DNA of 46,730 nt from an uncultured Gammaproteobacteria bacterium (lineage in GTDB: Bacteria > Pseudomonadota > Gammaproteobacteria > Chromatiales > Chromatiaceae), in assembly GCA_937926265.1 (NCBI GenBank), contig CALAZS010000288.1, forward strand, positions 1-46,730. The letters are read 5' to 3'. Position 1 is the first letter of the stretch; each line of letters opens with the position of its first letter. Shown piece by piece: positions 32,181 through 41,708 of this stretch. The notes beneath the pieces were generated by a model. The model was not told the DNA's origin and did not search any database. It worked only from the letters and a program-made list of their open reading frames with translations. The translations under genes and the position numbers were made by a program.

Positions 32181-33182
32181 TTAGCTTTCATTAATAAGCT
32201 TATGCTCTATATAGAGAAAACTCACCAGACAGATGACGAGTATCGCCGCAACGCCGTTATGTGCCACTGCATTGAATAATGGCAGCGAAGAAATGACATT
32301 ATTAATGCCAAGTATAATTTGAATGGCCAGCACACACAGTATCAGCAGTGAAAGATTTTGCTGGACACCTGCCCCTTTTCTGAAACCCATAAATCCCAGA
32401 TAGCCAACAACGCCCAGCACCACAACAGCACCAATACGGTGCACCATATGGATGGCAGCCCTGGCATCCGCCTCAAGCACACCAAATTCGTAATTAATTC
32501 CCAAGCCACGCCAGAGTTTAAATCCTTCGGCAAAATCCATCGCTGGCCAGGCATTGCCCTGATAGCAACCGGGGAAAGCGGTACAGGCCAGGGCTGCATA
32601 ATTAGTGCTGGTCCAGCCACCCAACGCAATCTGAAAGACTACAACCAGCAAGGCAAACCAGGCCAGGCCCGACAGACCCGATTTTCTCGAAACCTCAAAT
32701 CGCCCTCCGGATGCATGAAGCGCAACCAGCCATAGCAAAACCGCCGTCATCATCCCGAACAGCAAATGCAATGTCACAATCGCGGGTTTTACCTGCAATG
32801 TAACGGTCCACATACCCAGCAATGCCTGAAATATCACCAGACCCACCAGGCCTACTGATAATTTTTTGATTGCCGGGGTTTGCCTGAGTTTGAAAGACAT
32901 AACAGCCAGGGCAACAATCAGCAGACCCAATGTACCGGCAAAATAACGGTGAAACATCTCTTTCCATGCCTTGGCGGTTTCAACCGGCCTTTGGGGAAAA
33001 GCCTGCTCAGCCTTCTCGACTTCCATTTCGGTAAGAGGCACATCGAGATGTCCATAACAACCCGGCCAGTCGGGACAGCCCAGGCCAGCATCAGAAAGAC
33101 GCACATAGGCACCCAGCACAATCACCACCAGGGCAAACACTGTGACAAATGAAGCAAATCTATAGAAAACCGTCGTGGACAT
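32181..33182 (-). CDS. ctaA: Haem A synthase (COX15/CtaA)
   Basis: The 333-residue protein has eight membrane helices. It has the extracytoplasmic cysteine pair in LGCPDWPGC, the HRYFAG haem ligand region, LHLLFGM, a second Cys pair in LACTAFPGC and HMVHRIGA. It converts haem O to haem A and so complements CtaB. GGAG lies just before the ATG. It reads toward the cox operon but ends about 98 bases before the DUF2244 start, and a separate promoter lies in that gap. Confidence 0.95.
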   Translation of the reverse strand: MSTTVFYRFASFVTVFALVVIVLGAYVRLSDAGLGCPDWPGCYGHLDVPLTEMEVEKAEQAFPQRPVETAKAWKEMFHRYFAGTLGLLIVALAVMSFKLRQTPAIKKLSVGLVGLVIFQALLGMWTVTLQVKPAIVTLHLLFGMMTAVLLWLVALHASGGRFEVSRKSGLSGLAWFALLVVVFQIALGGWTSTNYAALACTAFPGCYQGNAWPAMDFAEGFKLWRGLGINYEFGVLEADARAAIHMVHRIGAVVVLGVVGYLGFMGFRKGAGVQQNLSLLILCVLAIQIILGINNVISSLPLFNAVAHNGVAAILVICLVSFLYIEHKLINES

Positions 33183-33269
33183 CTCGTCTCCAACTACTCA
33201 AGGCGTTACAATGGATAAACAATTTTTTGATTATGCCATACATCATTTTGGTAAAGCCGGATTTCCTTC

Positions 33270-34628
33270 ATGAGTTTTGAATTTTCCCTGCCCCTTCCCG
33301 ACAACAAAGACAGAAAACTGATCACTGGCTGGCTTCTGCTGGGCCTGGGTTCACTGATTATTGCCGGTATATTTTCAATCTTGCTGGTACTTTCGCGCGT
33401 CCCGCAGGCTCAGGATTTCATTCCCTGGCTCGACTTTTTTCACACTTCGATCGTTATTCATGTCGATATGTCGGTTCTGATCTGGTTTTTGTCATTTGGT
33501 TGCCTGTTATGGACATTGACGACCAGACGACTTAACTCGCCTATCGGCTGGTTATCTCTATTTTTAGCTGTTTCCGGCACCATTATTGTTGGCGTATCAC
33601 CTTTCATGGGTGCCGGTGATCCGCTGATGAACAATTACGTCCCCGTGTTACGACACCCGTTGTTCTATAGCGGACTTTCAGTTTTTGGTCTTGGCATTAC
33701 CATTCTTGTCCTGGCCGGTTTAAAACCGGATGCCATCAGGGGTACTTCAAGCGGTGAAAGCTGCTTGAGAATTGGCACGTACAGCGCCTTGGTAATTACT
33801 GCAGTTTCGATCATTTCACTGGCCTGGGCTTTTGTGCAGATCCCACGATCGACTGAAGATCATGCCTACTTCGAATACCTGTTCTGGGGTAGCGGCCATA
33901 CCGTGCAGTTTGCCTATACGCAGTTGATGCTGGTCAGCTGGATATGGCTGTATTCTGTAGTCTACCGGGATATGAAAGTCCGCCCGGCAATATTCAGCGC
34001 CCTGCTTATTCTTGGTGCACTGCCGGTTATTTTCACACCACTGATTCAGTTCATGCATGGCAGTTTCAGTCCTGAGTACCGCCAGCATTTCACAACCCTG
34101 ATGCGCATGGGTGGCGGCATCGCCGCATTACCCATTGGCCTGATCCTGGTTTGGTATATTTTCAAAAGCTCATCCGTACTTGATGAGCGCCACAAGCCCC
34201 TGGCCAATGCCTTGCTTGCATCCATTTTACTGTTTGGTGCAGGCGGTGTACTGGGTTTCATGACTGATGGCGTCAACACCATCATACCTGCCCACTATCA
34301 TGGCTCTATAGTTGGTGTGACATTGGCGCTGATGGGATTTATTTATTTTCTGTTGCCCCATTTGGGCTTCCAGGCACCTGTCAGCAAACTGGCCAGACGA
34401 CAACCCTATATTTATGCTGGCGGACAGTTTATTCATATCAGCGGCCTGGCAGTTGCAGGCGCAATGGGTATCCAAAGAAAAACAGCCGGTGCCGCCCAGG
34501 GACTGGATAGCATGACAGTGAAGGCTGTCATGGGCATTATGGGACTTGGCGGGCTAATCGCTATCATTGGCGGCATCATATTTTTAGTGGTTACCATCAA
34601 TGCCATGCGCAAGCCCAAAATCATATAG
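33270..34628 (+). CDS. Divergent haem-copper-oxidase subunit I-like protein
   Basis: The 452-residue protein has about 12 membrane helices and the outline of a haem-copper oxidase subunit I. H64 (SIVIHVDMSVLIW) is placed like the low-spin haem ligand. H210 in WGSGHTVQFAYTQ is placed like the first CuB ligand, with a tyrosine at 216. H342 and H344 (AHYHG) match the haem ligand pair of helix X. The His-His pair of helix VII is reduced to H263 in FMHGSFS, so the CuB site may be incomplete. No subunit II or III follows. It is divergent from ctaA. It may be a haem-binding relative or accessory protein rather than a working oxidase. Confidence 0.75.
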   Translation: MSFEFSLPLPDNKDRKLITGWLLLGLGSLIIAGIFSILLVLSRVPQAQDFIPWLDFFHTSIVIHVDMSVLIWFLSFGCLLWTLTTRRLNSPIGWLSLFLAVSGTIIVGVSPFMGAGDPLMNNYVPVLRHPLFYSGLSVFGLGITILVLAGLKPDAIRGTSSGESCLRIGTYSALVITAVSIISLAWAFVQIPRSTEDHAYFEYLFWGSGHTVQFAYTQLMLVSWIWLYSVVYRDMKVRPAIFSALLILGALPVIFTPLIQFMHGSFSPEYRQHFTTLMRMGGGIAALPIGLILVWYIFKSSSVLDERHKPLANALLASILLFGAGGVLGFMTDGVNTIIPAHYHGSIVGVTLALMGFIYFLLPHLGFQAPVSKLARRQPYIYAGGQFIHISGLAVAGAMGIQRKTAGAAQGLDSMTVKAVMGIMGLGGLIAIIGGIIFLVVTINAMRKPKII

Positions 34629-34743
34629 ACCCAAAGTTATATGACAGTTGTATGTCGACCTCATCAGGCTTTTGCAAATAACTGCTGACATAAGCAGCCA
34701 ACTGTAATAGTTTAAAGCTTATTCGCCGTATATTTTTTCCGAT

Positions 34744-36183
34744 ATGTTATTGCCTGCCAACAAAACAAAAATTGTCTGCACTATCGGACCTGCCTCTGAT
34801 CATCCCCAAATTCTTGACGCCATGCTAATGGCGGGCATGAATGTGGCAAGACTTAACTTTTCCCACGGCGATTTTGATTCACATTCGCAAACAATCAAAA
34901 ATCTCAGGGACGCTTCAAAGCGCACCGGCAAACGTCTGGCTATATTGGCTGATTTGCCCGGACCTAAAATGCGAATTGGGGAAATGCAGAATGAACCACT
35001 TAATCTTGAAGAAGGCGACGACTTTACCCTGACAACCTGTGACATGGCAGGTACGGACAAATGTGTCTCAGTCACACTCGAAGAATTACCACAGGTGGTT
35101 AAAGCCGGTGACAAGCTGTTTTTGAATGATGGACTGATTTCATTACTGGTCACAGAGGTTGATAAGGAAAATGTTAAATGCGAAGTGCGCTCCGGTGGAG
35201 AACTTCGCGCAAGAAAAGGCCTGAACCTGCCCGGCATTGAATTTGGTATGAGCGCCTTTACCAAAAGAGATCATGAATGCCTTAAATTTGCAGCCGAACA
35301 AAATCTCGATGCCATAAGTCAGAGTTTTGTTTCCCATGCATCTGATATCGAGCATGTTAAAAACGCCTGTGAGGAACTTGATTACAAGCCATTCATTATT
35401 GCCAAGATTGAACGCAGCAATGCACTGGACAATCTTGATAGTATTCTGGAAGTTGCTGACGGCATCATGGTCGCTCGCGGAGACCTGGGTGTGGAAACAC
35501 CAATATCCAGTATGGCAGTAGTGCAAAAAGATATCATGCGTAAAGCCAATCGTTCCGGCAAACCCGTCATCACTGCAACTCAAATGCTTGAATCGATGAC
35601 CAATAACCGTCGGCCTACACGGGCTGAAGCAACCGATGTCGCCAATGCAATCCTCGATGGCACCGATGCTGTTATGCTTTCAGGCGAATCGGCAATGGGA
35701 CTTTACCCGGTTGATGCTGTAAAAATGCTGGCCCATATTGCCGCTGATACCGAGCCCTTCCGACCTCCGGCTGGACGTGAACAGCGGATGCGTGACAACA
35801 GCTGCGTCTCTGACCTGATAGCCCATTCCCTGCAACAGGCCGTATCACACCTTTCTCCTGCTGCAGTCATCGTACCTACCCGTACCGGCAGCATGGCAAG
35901 AAATGTTGCGCGATTTCGCATGACCAAGTGGATTACCGCCTTCAGTACCCGCGAAAGCACCTGCCAGCAGTTAATGCTTTCCTATGGCGTTTATCCCGTT
36001 CTTGTAGAAGCTGAACAAATTGACTGGGGACCGTTCAGCCGCGAATGGCTGAAACAAAACGACGTCTCTGAAGGATACGCTGTATTGTCGCAAGGCCCTT
36101 CACCCGAGCATCCGCTTGCCAGCCATCGTATGGAAATAATCGACCTTTCCAATCACACGCCATCTTTCAGTAAAAGCCGCTAA
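34744..36183 (+). CDS. pyk: Pyruvate kinase
   Basis: The 479-residue enzyme converts phosphoenolpyruvate and ADP to pyruvate and ATP. Motifs in order are KIVCTIGPAS, RLNFSHGD, the B-domain about 70-170, the catalytic Lys in IIAKIERSNALDN, MVARGDLGVE and DAVMLSGESAMG. The C-terminal allosteric domain is full length. Length is typical of PykA-type enzymes. No clear Shine-Dalgarno sequence precedes the ATG. A weak hairpin (TATGCC/GGCATA) lies seven bases after the stop. Confidence 0.96.
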   Translation: MLLPANKTKIVCTIGPASDHPQILDAMLMAGMNVARLNFSHGDFDSHSQTIKNLRDASKRTGKRLAILADLPGPKMRIGEMQNEPLNLEEGDDFTLTTCDMAGTDKCVSVTLEELPQVVKAGDKLFLNDGLISLLVTEVDKENVKCEVRSGGELRARKGLNLPGIEFGMSAFTKRDHECLKFAAEQNLDAISQSFVSHASDIEHVKNACEELDYKPFIIAKIERSNALDNLDSILEVADGIMVARGDLGVETPISSMAVVQKDIMRKANRSGKPVITATQMLESMTNNRRPTRAEATDVANAILDGTDAVMLSGESAMGLYPVDAVKMLAHIAADTEPFRPPAGREQRMRDNSCVSDLIAHSLQQAVSHLSPAAVIVPTRTGSMARNVARFRMTKWITAFSTRESTCQQLMLSYGVYPVLVEAEQIDWGPFSREWLKQNDVSEGYAVLSQGPSPEHPLASHRMEIIDLSNHTPSFSKSR

Positions 36184-36298
36184 ACCTTCATATGCCTCAC
36201 TGGCATAAAGCAATCATCTAAACTAGTATTGATAAATGCTTGGCGAAGGATGCCTAACATTTCCGACTACCGGCTTAATAACAATAATTTTAACAGGC

Positions 36299-38716
36299 AT
36301 GCTAAAACCTTTTTGCACACGGTCACTAAAGCTTTTCTTCTTTTACCTGCTTGTTGCGCCCGCCCTTTATGTAAATGCCGGCCTGGAATTTAGCGAAGAA
36401 GAAAAAAAATTCATTAAAGACCATCCAACTGTCATCGTTGGCGGCGAGACTGACTGGCCACCCTATGATTTTGTTGAAGATGGCGAGTACACCGGTGCTG
36501 CAAAAGACTTCCTCAAACTTCTTGAAGAGCGCACCGGGCTGAAACTCCAGGTAACCACGGGCTATACCTGGAATGAACTGCTGGAGATGATCAGGCAGAA
36601 AGAAATTGATGTGTTACCAATGCTCTGGTTTACCGAGGAACGCACCAGTTTTATCAACTATACACGACCTTACTTAAACATCCGTCATTACCTGTATGTC
36701 TCCAGCGAAGATGACAGTATTGAAAGTCTTGACGACCTTGCAGACAAAACGCTGGCAATACCCAAAGGATATGCACATATTGAATTTATCAGGGAAAACC
36801 ATCCTTTAATTAAGATTCTTGAGGTCAGCGGCTCCTTAGAATCAATTGACAGCGTCATTACCGGCAAAGCGGATGCCCTGATAGAAAATACTGCACTTGT
36901 TGCCCATTACAGACGCACGCAAAACATAAAAGGCATTGAGCCGGTTGCTGCTGTCGATGTCGGTGTCAGTGAATTACACCTCGGTGTTCGCAAAGACTGG
37001 CCTGTTCTGCGTGATATTTTGCAGAAGGGATTTGATGACATCAGCGATGAAGAGATAGATGTCATTACTTCCCGCTGGCTGGGTTACTCGGCAACGAGAG
37101 ACGTTAGCGAACCGGGCTTTAATTTAAGTCTTGATGAAAAAAACTATCTGAAACGCAAGCAACAACTTTCAATGTGCTATTTCCCGGATATGGCACCCTT
37201 CAGTTTTACCGAACAAAACCGGCTTGCCGGTATGGCTAAAGACTATGTCAATCTTCTCGAAAATTCACTTGGAGTGAAAATCAAACCTATCCATTCAAAA
37301 AATCATCATGGTGCCATTCATGCGATATCCAAAGGTGAATGTGATTTTCATCTTGCAATAAGTAAGCACCCCAAAATAGCCGACTCAACCCGAATCACAA
37401 ACACATATTTTCAGGACAATATTGTTCTGGCAACACATGATGATGTCAGTTTCATTGCCGACATAGCAAAACTCAAAAATAAAAAAATCGGCGTCTTAAA
37501 ACATTCTGTGTTTGCCAATCAACTTAAAACGCAATATCCCAACCTGGAATTTATATCGATCGATTCAGTTGAAAACGGCCTGGAAAAAATCATTACAAAC
37601 GAGCTTTTTGCCGTTGCGGCACCGATGACAATCGTCAGTCATAGAATCCAGAAAGAATATGATCAGATTTTGAGAATATCCGGCCTGGCAAGTACCGAAT
37701 TTGGCTGGTCCATGGCCGTCCATCAAAGTCAGCCTGAACTGTTTGAAATACTCAATCGCTTTATTGCAAGTCTTACTCCTGAAAACCATCAACTGATACT
37801 CAATAAATGGATTTCTGTAAGTTATGCCCAACCTGTTAATTACAAGACACTGATAACTTATGGCATATTTATTGTGCTGATCCTTTCAGTCCTGATCTAC
37901 AGGCAGAGACTGCTTGCCCGCTATAACCGGGATTTGACCGCCCTGGTTGAGTTAAAAACAGCGGACCTGACCAGAGCCAAGGAACAGGCAGAACAGGCCA
38001 ACAGATCTAAAACAGAATTTTTAGCCAACATTTCACATGAATTGAGAACACCAATGCATGCCATTCTAAGTTTTTCGAGTATGGGACTGAAGCGAGCCGA
38101 CAATGTCCCAACCGAAAAACTGGTTCATTACTTTTCACGCATCGATGAAAGTGGCAGGCGGTTGCTGTTTCTGCTTAATGACCTGCTGGACCTTTCCAAG
38201 CTTGAAGCCGGACGCATGGACTTCAGCTTCAAAAAATCCAACCTGCTCGCTATTGCTCAAATTGCCGTCGATGAATTACAGGAACTCGGTAACAGCAAGG
38301 CAATAACCATGAAACTTATCCCACCTGACTTTGATGTCATTGCCAATATTGATGACGAAAAAATCCTGCTGGTAATTCGCAACCTTTTATCCAATGCCCT
38401 TAAATTTACGCCTGAAGGTAAAACTGTAGAACTAAGCTTCTCAGAAACAACACTTTTCATAGAAGATAGAAATGTCGATTCTATTGCTATACTTGTATCT
38501 GATGAAGGACCGGGTATACCTGAAAACGAGAACAAACAAATATTTGAGAAATTTGTTCAATCAAGCAAAACCCGCTCCGGAGCAGGAGGCACCGGGCTCG
38601 GCCTGGCTATTTGCAAGCAAATAATTGATGGCCATAACGGAACAATTGAAGCCTCGAATAATAACAAGGGTGGAGCTGTATTCTGCTTTACAGTGCCCAG
38701 GAAAAAAACAAATTAA
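36299..38716 (+). CDS. Sensor histidine kinase with two periplasmic SBP_bac_3 domains
   Basis: The protein is 805 residues from the chosen start. A signal peptide (1-26) is followed by two amino-acid-binding-protein-type domains (about 35-270 and 285-505), one membrane helix (about 517-536), a short linker helix, a HisKA domain with H580 (SHELRTPMHA) and a HATPase domain with DEGPGIP and GTGLGLA. Two Venus-flytrap domains before a kinase is the BvgS/EvgS plan, but PAS, receiver and Hpt domains are absent. The frame is open to ATG 36236; 36299 is preferred because it places the signal peptide at the N-terminus, although neither has a good ribosome site. The receiver gene 23 bases downstream is the likely partner. 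Confidence 0.88.
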   Translation: MLKPFCTRSLKLFFFYLLVAPALYVNAGLEFSEEEKKFIKDHPTVIVGGETDWPPYDFVEDGEYTGAAKDFLKLLEERTGLKLQVTTGYTWNELLEMIRQKEIDVLPMLWFTEERTSFINYTRPYLNIRHYLYVSSEDDSIESLDDLADKTLAIPKGYAHIEFIRENHPLIKILEVSGSLESIDSVITGKADALIENTALVAHYRRTQNIKGIEPVAAVDVGVSELHLGVRKDWPVLRDILQKGFDDISDEEIDVITSRWLGYSATRDVSEPGFNLSLDEKNYLKRKQQLSMCYFPDMAPFSFTEQNRLAGMAKDYVNLLENSLGVKIKPIHSKNHHGAIHAISKGECDFHLAISKHPKIADSTRITNTYFQDNIVLATHDDVSFIADIAKLKNKKIGVLKHSVFANQLKTQYPNLEFISIDSVENGLEKIITNELFAVAAPMTIVSHRIQKEYDQILRISGLASTEFGWSMAVHQSQPELFEILNRFIASLTPENHQLILNKWISVSYAQPVNYKTLITYGIFIVLILSVLIYRQRLLARYNRDLTALVELKTADLTRAKEQAEQANRSKTEFLANISHELRTPMHAILSFSSMGLKRADNVPTEKLVHYFSRIDESGRRLLFLLNDLLDLSKLEAGRMDFSFKKSNLLAIAQIAVDELQELGNSKAITMKLIPPDFDVIANIDDEKILLVIRNLLSNALKFTPEGKTVELSFSETTLFIEDRNVDSIAILVSDEGPGIPENENKQIFEKFVQSSKTRSGAGGTGLGLAICKQIIDGHNGTIEASNNNKGGAVFCFTVPRKKTN

Positions 38717-38739
38717 TACCAACTGGAAACCTATCAAAA

Positions 38740-39936
38740 GTGGAAGATAATAAAACGATTTACTGTGTCGACGATAACCGCGCCAACCTGATGCTGTTGG
38801 AAAAGTCGCTTAAAGACTACGACACGATATCAATACAGTCTGGTATTGATTGCCTCAAAGAATTAGAAAAAAAACTGCCCGACCTGATTTTGCTTGATGT
38901 CATGATGCCTGAAATGGATGGCCTTGAAACCTGCAAAAAAATTCGTGCCACACCACAATGGCGTGATATTCCGGTGATTTTCCTTTCCGCCAAATTTACA
39001 CTACAGGACAAGCTTAAAGGTTATGCCGCCGGTGGTGATGATTATCTTGGCAAGCCATTTAACCTTGAAGAACTCAAGGCCAAAATAAGTGCCACGCTGC
39101 AACGCAAGCAACAACTGGATCAATCCAGGGATGAGGTAAAACAGGCCCAGGATTCAACCATGGAAATGATTTCCAATATCGGGGAAACCGGTATTGTGGT
39201 GAATTTTCTGCAAAATGTATTGAACTGCCGCAGTTACCAGGCATTGGCTCAAACAGTCATTCAGGCCATGCAGAACCTTGGTCTGAATATCGTTATGGAA
39301 ATTCACTACGACGACAAGTGGAATCAGTTCAGCACGACAACAACAGAAAACCCTTTTGAACAAAGCGTTTTCGAATTTGTTCGCCAGAAAGGCCGCCTGG
39401 TAAGCTTTGGTGAACGAACAGCCGTTAATTACCAGTATATCAACATCATTATCCGCAATATGCCTACTCATGATGAAGCGATGTGTGGTCGCATACGGGA
39501 CCACATCGCCCTTATAGGCAAAGGTGCCAATGCCAAAATTTCAGCTATTCACAAAGATGCGCAAACCAAGGAAAAGTTTTCCATGCTTGTCGATTTCATG
39601 GGAGACCTGAAAAACATTCTTAACAACCTTGATGAAACCTACGAGCAACATCAAATCTTCATGGAAAGCATTATGGCTAAAGTCGCAGATGAACTTGAAG
39701 AGTCATTTATGCAACTTGGACTTTCAGATTACCAGGAAGAAGAGCAGCGTAAAATTATTGCCCGGGCAGAAAGCAAAACCATTGAACAAAATGATAAATT
39801 TTCAAAAATCCATCACCAGTTTTCCTCGATGAACCGCCAGGTCGATACCGTGCTGGAGCACACCATCAATGCCATGCTCGAAGATGAGGAGGAACTTCAA
39901 AAAGTCGAGCTGGAAGAAAACATCTCGCTTTTCTGA
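38740..39936 (+). CDS. Response regulator with unrecognised helical output domain
   Basis: The 398-residue protein has an N-terminal receiver (D11-D12, D53 in LLDVMMPEMDG, the Lys in LGKPF) and then about 270 residues that I do not recognise. The middle part (about 150-270) alternates strands and helices and could be a GAF-like fold. The last 130 residues are strongly charged and helical. There is no DNA-binding or GGDEF domain, so the output is probably protein-protein. The start is GTG at 38740 with GGAA upstream. It is co-directional with the kinase 23 bases upstream. Confidence 0.82.
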   Translation: MEDNKTIYCVDDNRANLMLLEKSLKDYDTISIQSGIDCLKELEKKLPDLILLDVMMPEMDGLETCKKIRATPQWRDIPVIFLSAKFTLQDKLKGYAAGGDDYLGKPFNLEELKAKISATLQRKQQLDQSRDEVKQAQDSTMEMISNIGETGIVVNFLQNVLNCRSYQALAQTVIQAMQNLGLNIVMEIHYDDKWNQFSTTTTENPFEQSVFEFVRQKGRLVSFGERTAVNYQYINIIIRNMPTHDEAMCGRIRDHIALIGKGANAKISAIHKDAQTKEKFSMLVDFMGDLKNILNNLDETYEQHQIFMESIMAKVADELEESFMQLGLSDYQEEEQRKIIARAESKTIEQNDKFSKIHHQFSSMNRQVDTVLEHTINAMLEDEEELQKVELEENISLF

Positions 39937-39950
39937 ATACTTTTATTTAA

Positions 39951-40469
39951 TTACTTCTGGTAGTTGTCAACGCCAGTCTTTTCAAGCCTGGAAGCCTTTT
40001 CAAGCACCATTGACTCAAGTGATTTCTTGTAATCAAAAATTTCTTTTCTCAGTGCCTGGTCAGATATACCCAGCATTTGGGCCGCAAGAATACCGGCGTT
40101 CTTGGCACCGTTGATCGCCATCGTCGCAACAGGCACTCCCGGTGGCATTTGTACAATTGAAAGCAGTGAATCTTCACCATTCATGGCGGAGTTTTTAACC
40201 GGCACACCGATCACAGGAATGGGGGTAATCGCTGCAACCATGCCGGGTAAATGAGCAGCACCGCCGGCACCGGCGATAATTATTCTCAAGCCGTTTTTTT
40301 CAGCGTTGTATGCATACTGGTATAGCCTGGCAGGCGTACGATGGGCTGAAACAATAGTGACCTCATGGGGCACTGAAAAATGTTCAAGCATTTCCGCCGC
40401 GGCCCCCATTACTGCCAAGTCAGAGTCACTTCCCATGATGACACTTACGATTGGTGTCGGATTACTCAT
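39951..40469 (-). CDS. purE: N5-carboxyaminoimidazole ribonucleotide mutase
   Basis: The 172-residue class I PurE converts N5-CAIR to CAIR in purine synthesis. The motifs MGSDSDLAVM, VSAHRTP, AGAGGAAHLPGM and GVPV are intact. Its ATG overlaps the purK stop by four bases, so the two are coupled. It ends 14 bases from the convergent response-regulator stop, leaving almost no room for a terminator. Confidence 0.97.
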   Translation of the reverse strand: MSNPTPIVSVIMGSDSDLAVMGAAAEMLEHFSVPHEVTIVSAHRTPARLYQYAYNAEKNGLRIIIAGAGGAAHLPGMVAAITPIPVIGVPVKNSAMNGEDSLLSIVQMPPGVPVATMAINGAKNAGILAAQMLGISDQALRKEIFDYKKSLESMVLEKASRLEKTGVDNYQK

Positions 40470-41641
40470 AATTTATTTTCCCCTTCAATCGACAAAAGCG
40501 ATTTTACTTTTTCAGCTTTGTCCCATGCCTGTTGAATATCCTGATCTATGACGGTGACATGCCCCATCTTACGGTAAGTCTTGGTCTCTGACTTGCCGTA
40601 GAAATGCACATTAACACCGTCAATGGCCAGTGTCTCATGCAACCCTCTGATCACCGGACGTCCCTTGTAGCCTGGCTCACCCAGCAAATTAACCATGGCA
40701 GCAGGCGATAATTGGTCAGTAGCACCCAATGGCAAATCAAGAATTGCCCGCAAGTGCTGTTCAAACTGATCTGTAACATTGGCTTCAATCGTCTGATGCC
40801 CGGAGTTGTGGGTTCTTGGTGCAACCTCGTTGACAAGAACGTCACCCGAAGCCGTTAGAAACATTTCTATCCCAAAAACTCCTACCCCACCCAGTGCCTC
40901 AACTGTTTTTATACCGAGGTCCTGTACCTGCTTTGTCTGCTCCGCTGTAATCATTGCCGGTGCGAGCAGTACATCAAGTACATTTTGCCCCTCGACAAAA
41001 ACCATTTCGACTGCCGGATAGGCCTTACATTGACCACTGACATTTCGGGCCACAAGAACGGAAATTTCTTTTTCTGCAACAATAAATTTCTCGATAAGTG
41101 ATGGTGTTTTTAAACAGGAGTCAAAATCCTCTGCCGTTTTCATGACAGCCACACCGCGTCCGTCGTAACCGCCACGTTGCGCTTTTTGCACCAGCGGGTA
41201 GCCAAACTCTTCAAAAATTGCTGGATCAGGTTCTGGTATTTCGATAAAAGGCGAGGTCGGAATCCCGGCAGACTGCAGAAACTGCTTTTGTTTCAACTTA
41301 TCCTGAATCGTTGCCAGTACACCTGGGGCCGGATGAATTGACATACCCTGGTCCTGTAATACTATCAACGGGGCAACATCAATATCTTCGAGCTCAAAAG
41401 TAATTACGTCGCATTCAGCTGCAAGTTCAGCGACTTTAACAGCTTCTGAATAACCACCGACGATCTGTTTGTCGGCTGCCTGGCTGGCCGGACAGTTCTG
41501 CACCGGATCAAGCACGACACAACTGCAACCAAGGCGGGTAGCCGCACGTGCCAACATTAGCCCAAGCTGTCCCCCACCAATAATACCTACCGTGGCAATC
41601 GGACATGCCAAACCCTGCGATTTTTCAATAGAAAAGCCCAT
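40466..41641 (-). CDS. purK: 5-(carboxyamino)imidazole ribonucleotide synthase
   Basis: The 391-residue ATP-grasp enzyme makes N5-CAIR from AIR, bicarbonate and ATP. It has GGGQLGLMLA at the N-terminus, QKAQRGGYDGRG (ATP-grasp), EKFIVAEKEISV and VNEVAPRTHNSGH. It is slightly longer than E. coli PurK. purE follows with a four-base overlap. About 67 bases separate it from rmuC, with no clear terminator. Confidence 0.96.
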   Translation of the reverse strand: MGFSIEKSQGLACPIATVGIIGGGQLGLMLARAATRLGCSCVVLDPVQNCPASQAADKQIVGGYSEAVKVAELAAECDVITFELEDIDVAPLIVLQDQGMSIHPAPGVLATIQDKLKQKQFLQSAGIPTSPFIEIPEPDPAIFEEFGYPLVQKAQRGGYDGRGVAVMKTAEDFDSCLKTPSLIEKFIVAEKEISVLVARNVSGQCKAYPAVEMVFVEGQNVLDVLLAPAMITAEQTKQVQDLGIKTVEALGGVGVFGIEMFLTASGDVLVNEVAPRTHNSGHQTIEANVTDQFEQHLRAILDLPLGATDQLSPAAMVNLLGEPGYKGRPVIRGLHETLAIDGVNVHFYGKSETKTYRKMGHVTVIDQDIQQAWDKAEKVKSLLSIEGENKL

Positions 41642-41708
41642 CAGATCGAACTGGAACCCGAAAAAAACAATCGCGCAGGATACCTAGGATAACTCAAAAC
41701 AGCAAACC

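Noticed and set aside
36191..36207. TATGCC/GGCATA hairpin after pyruvate kinase
   Set aside because: The stem is only six base pairs and no T-run follows, so it is not a convincing terminator.
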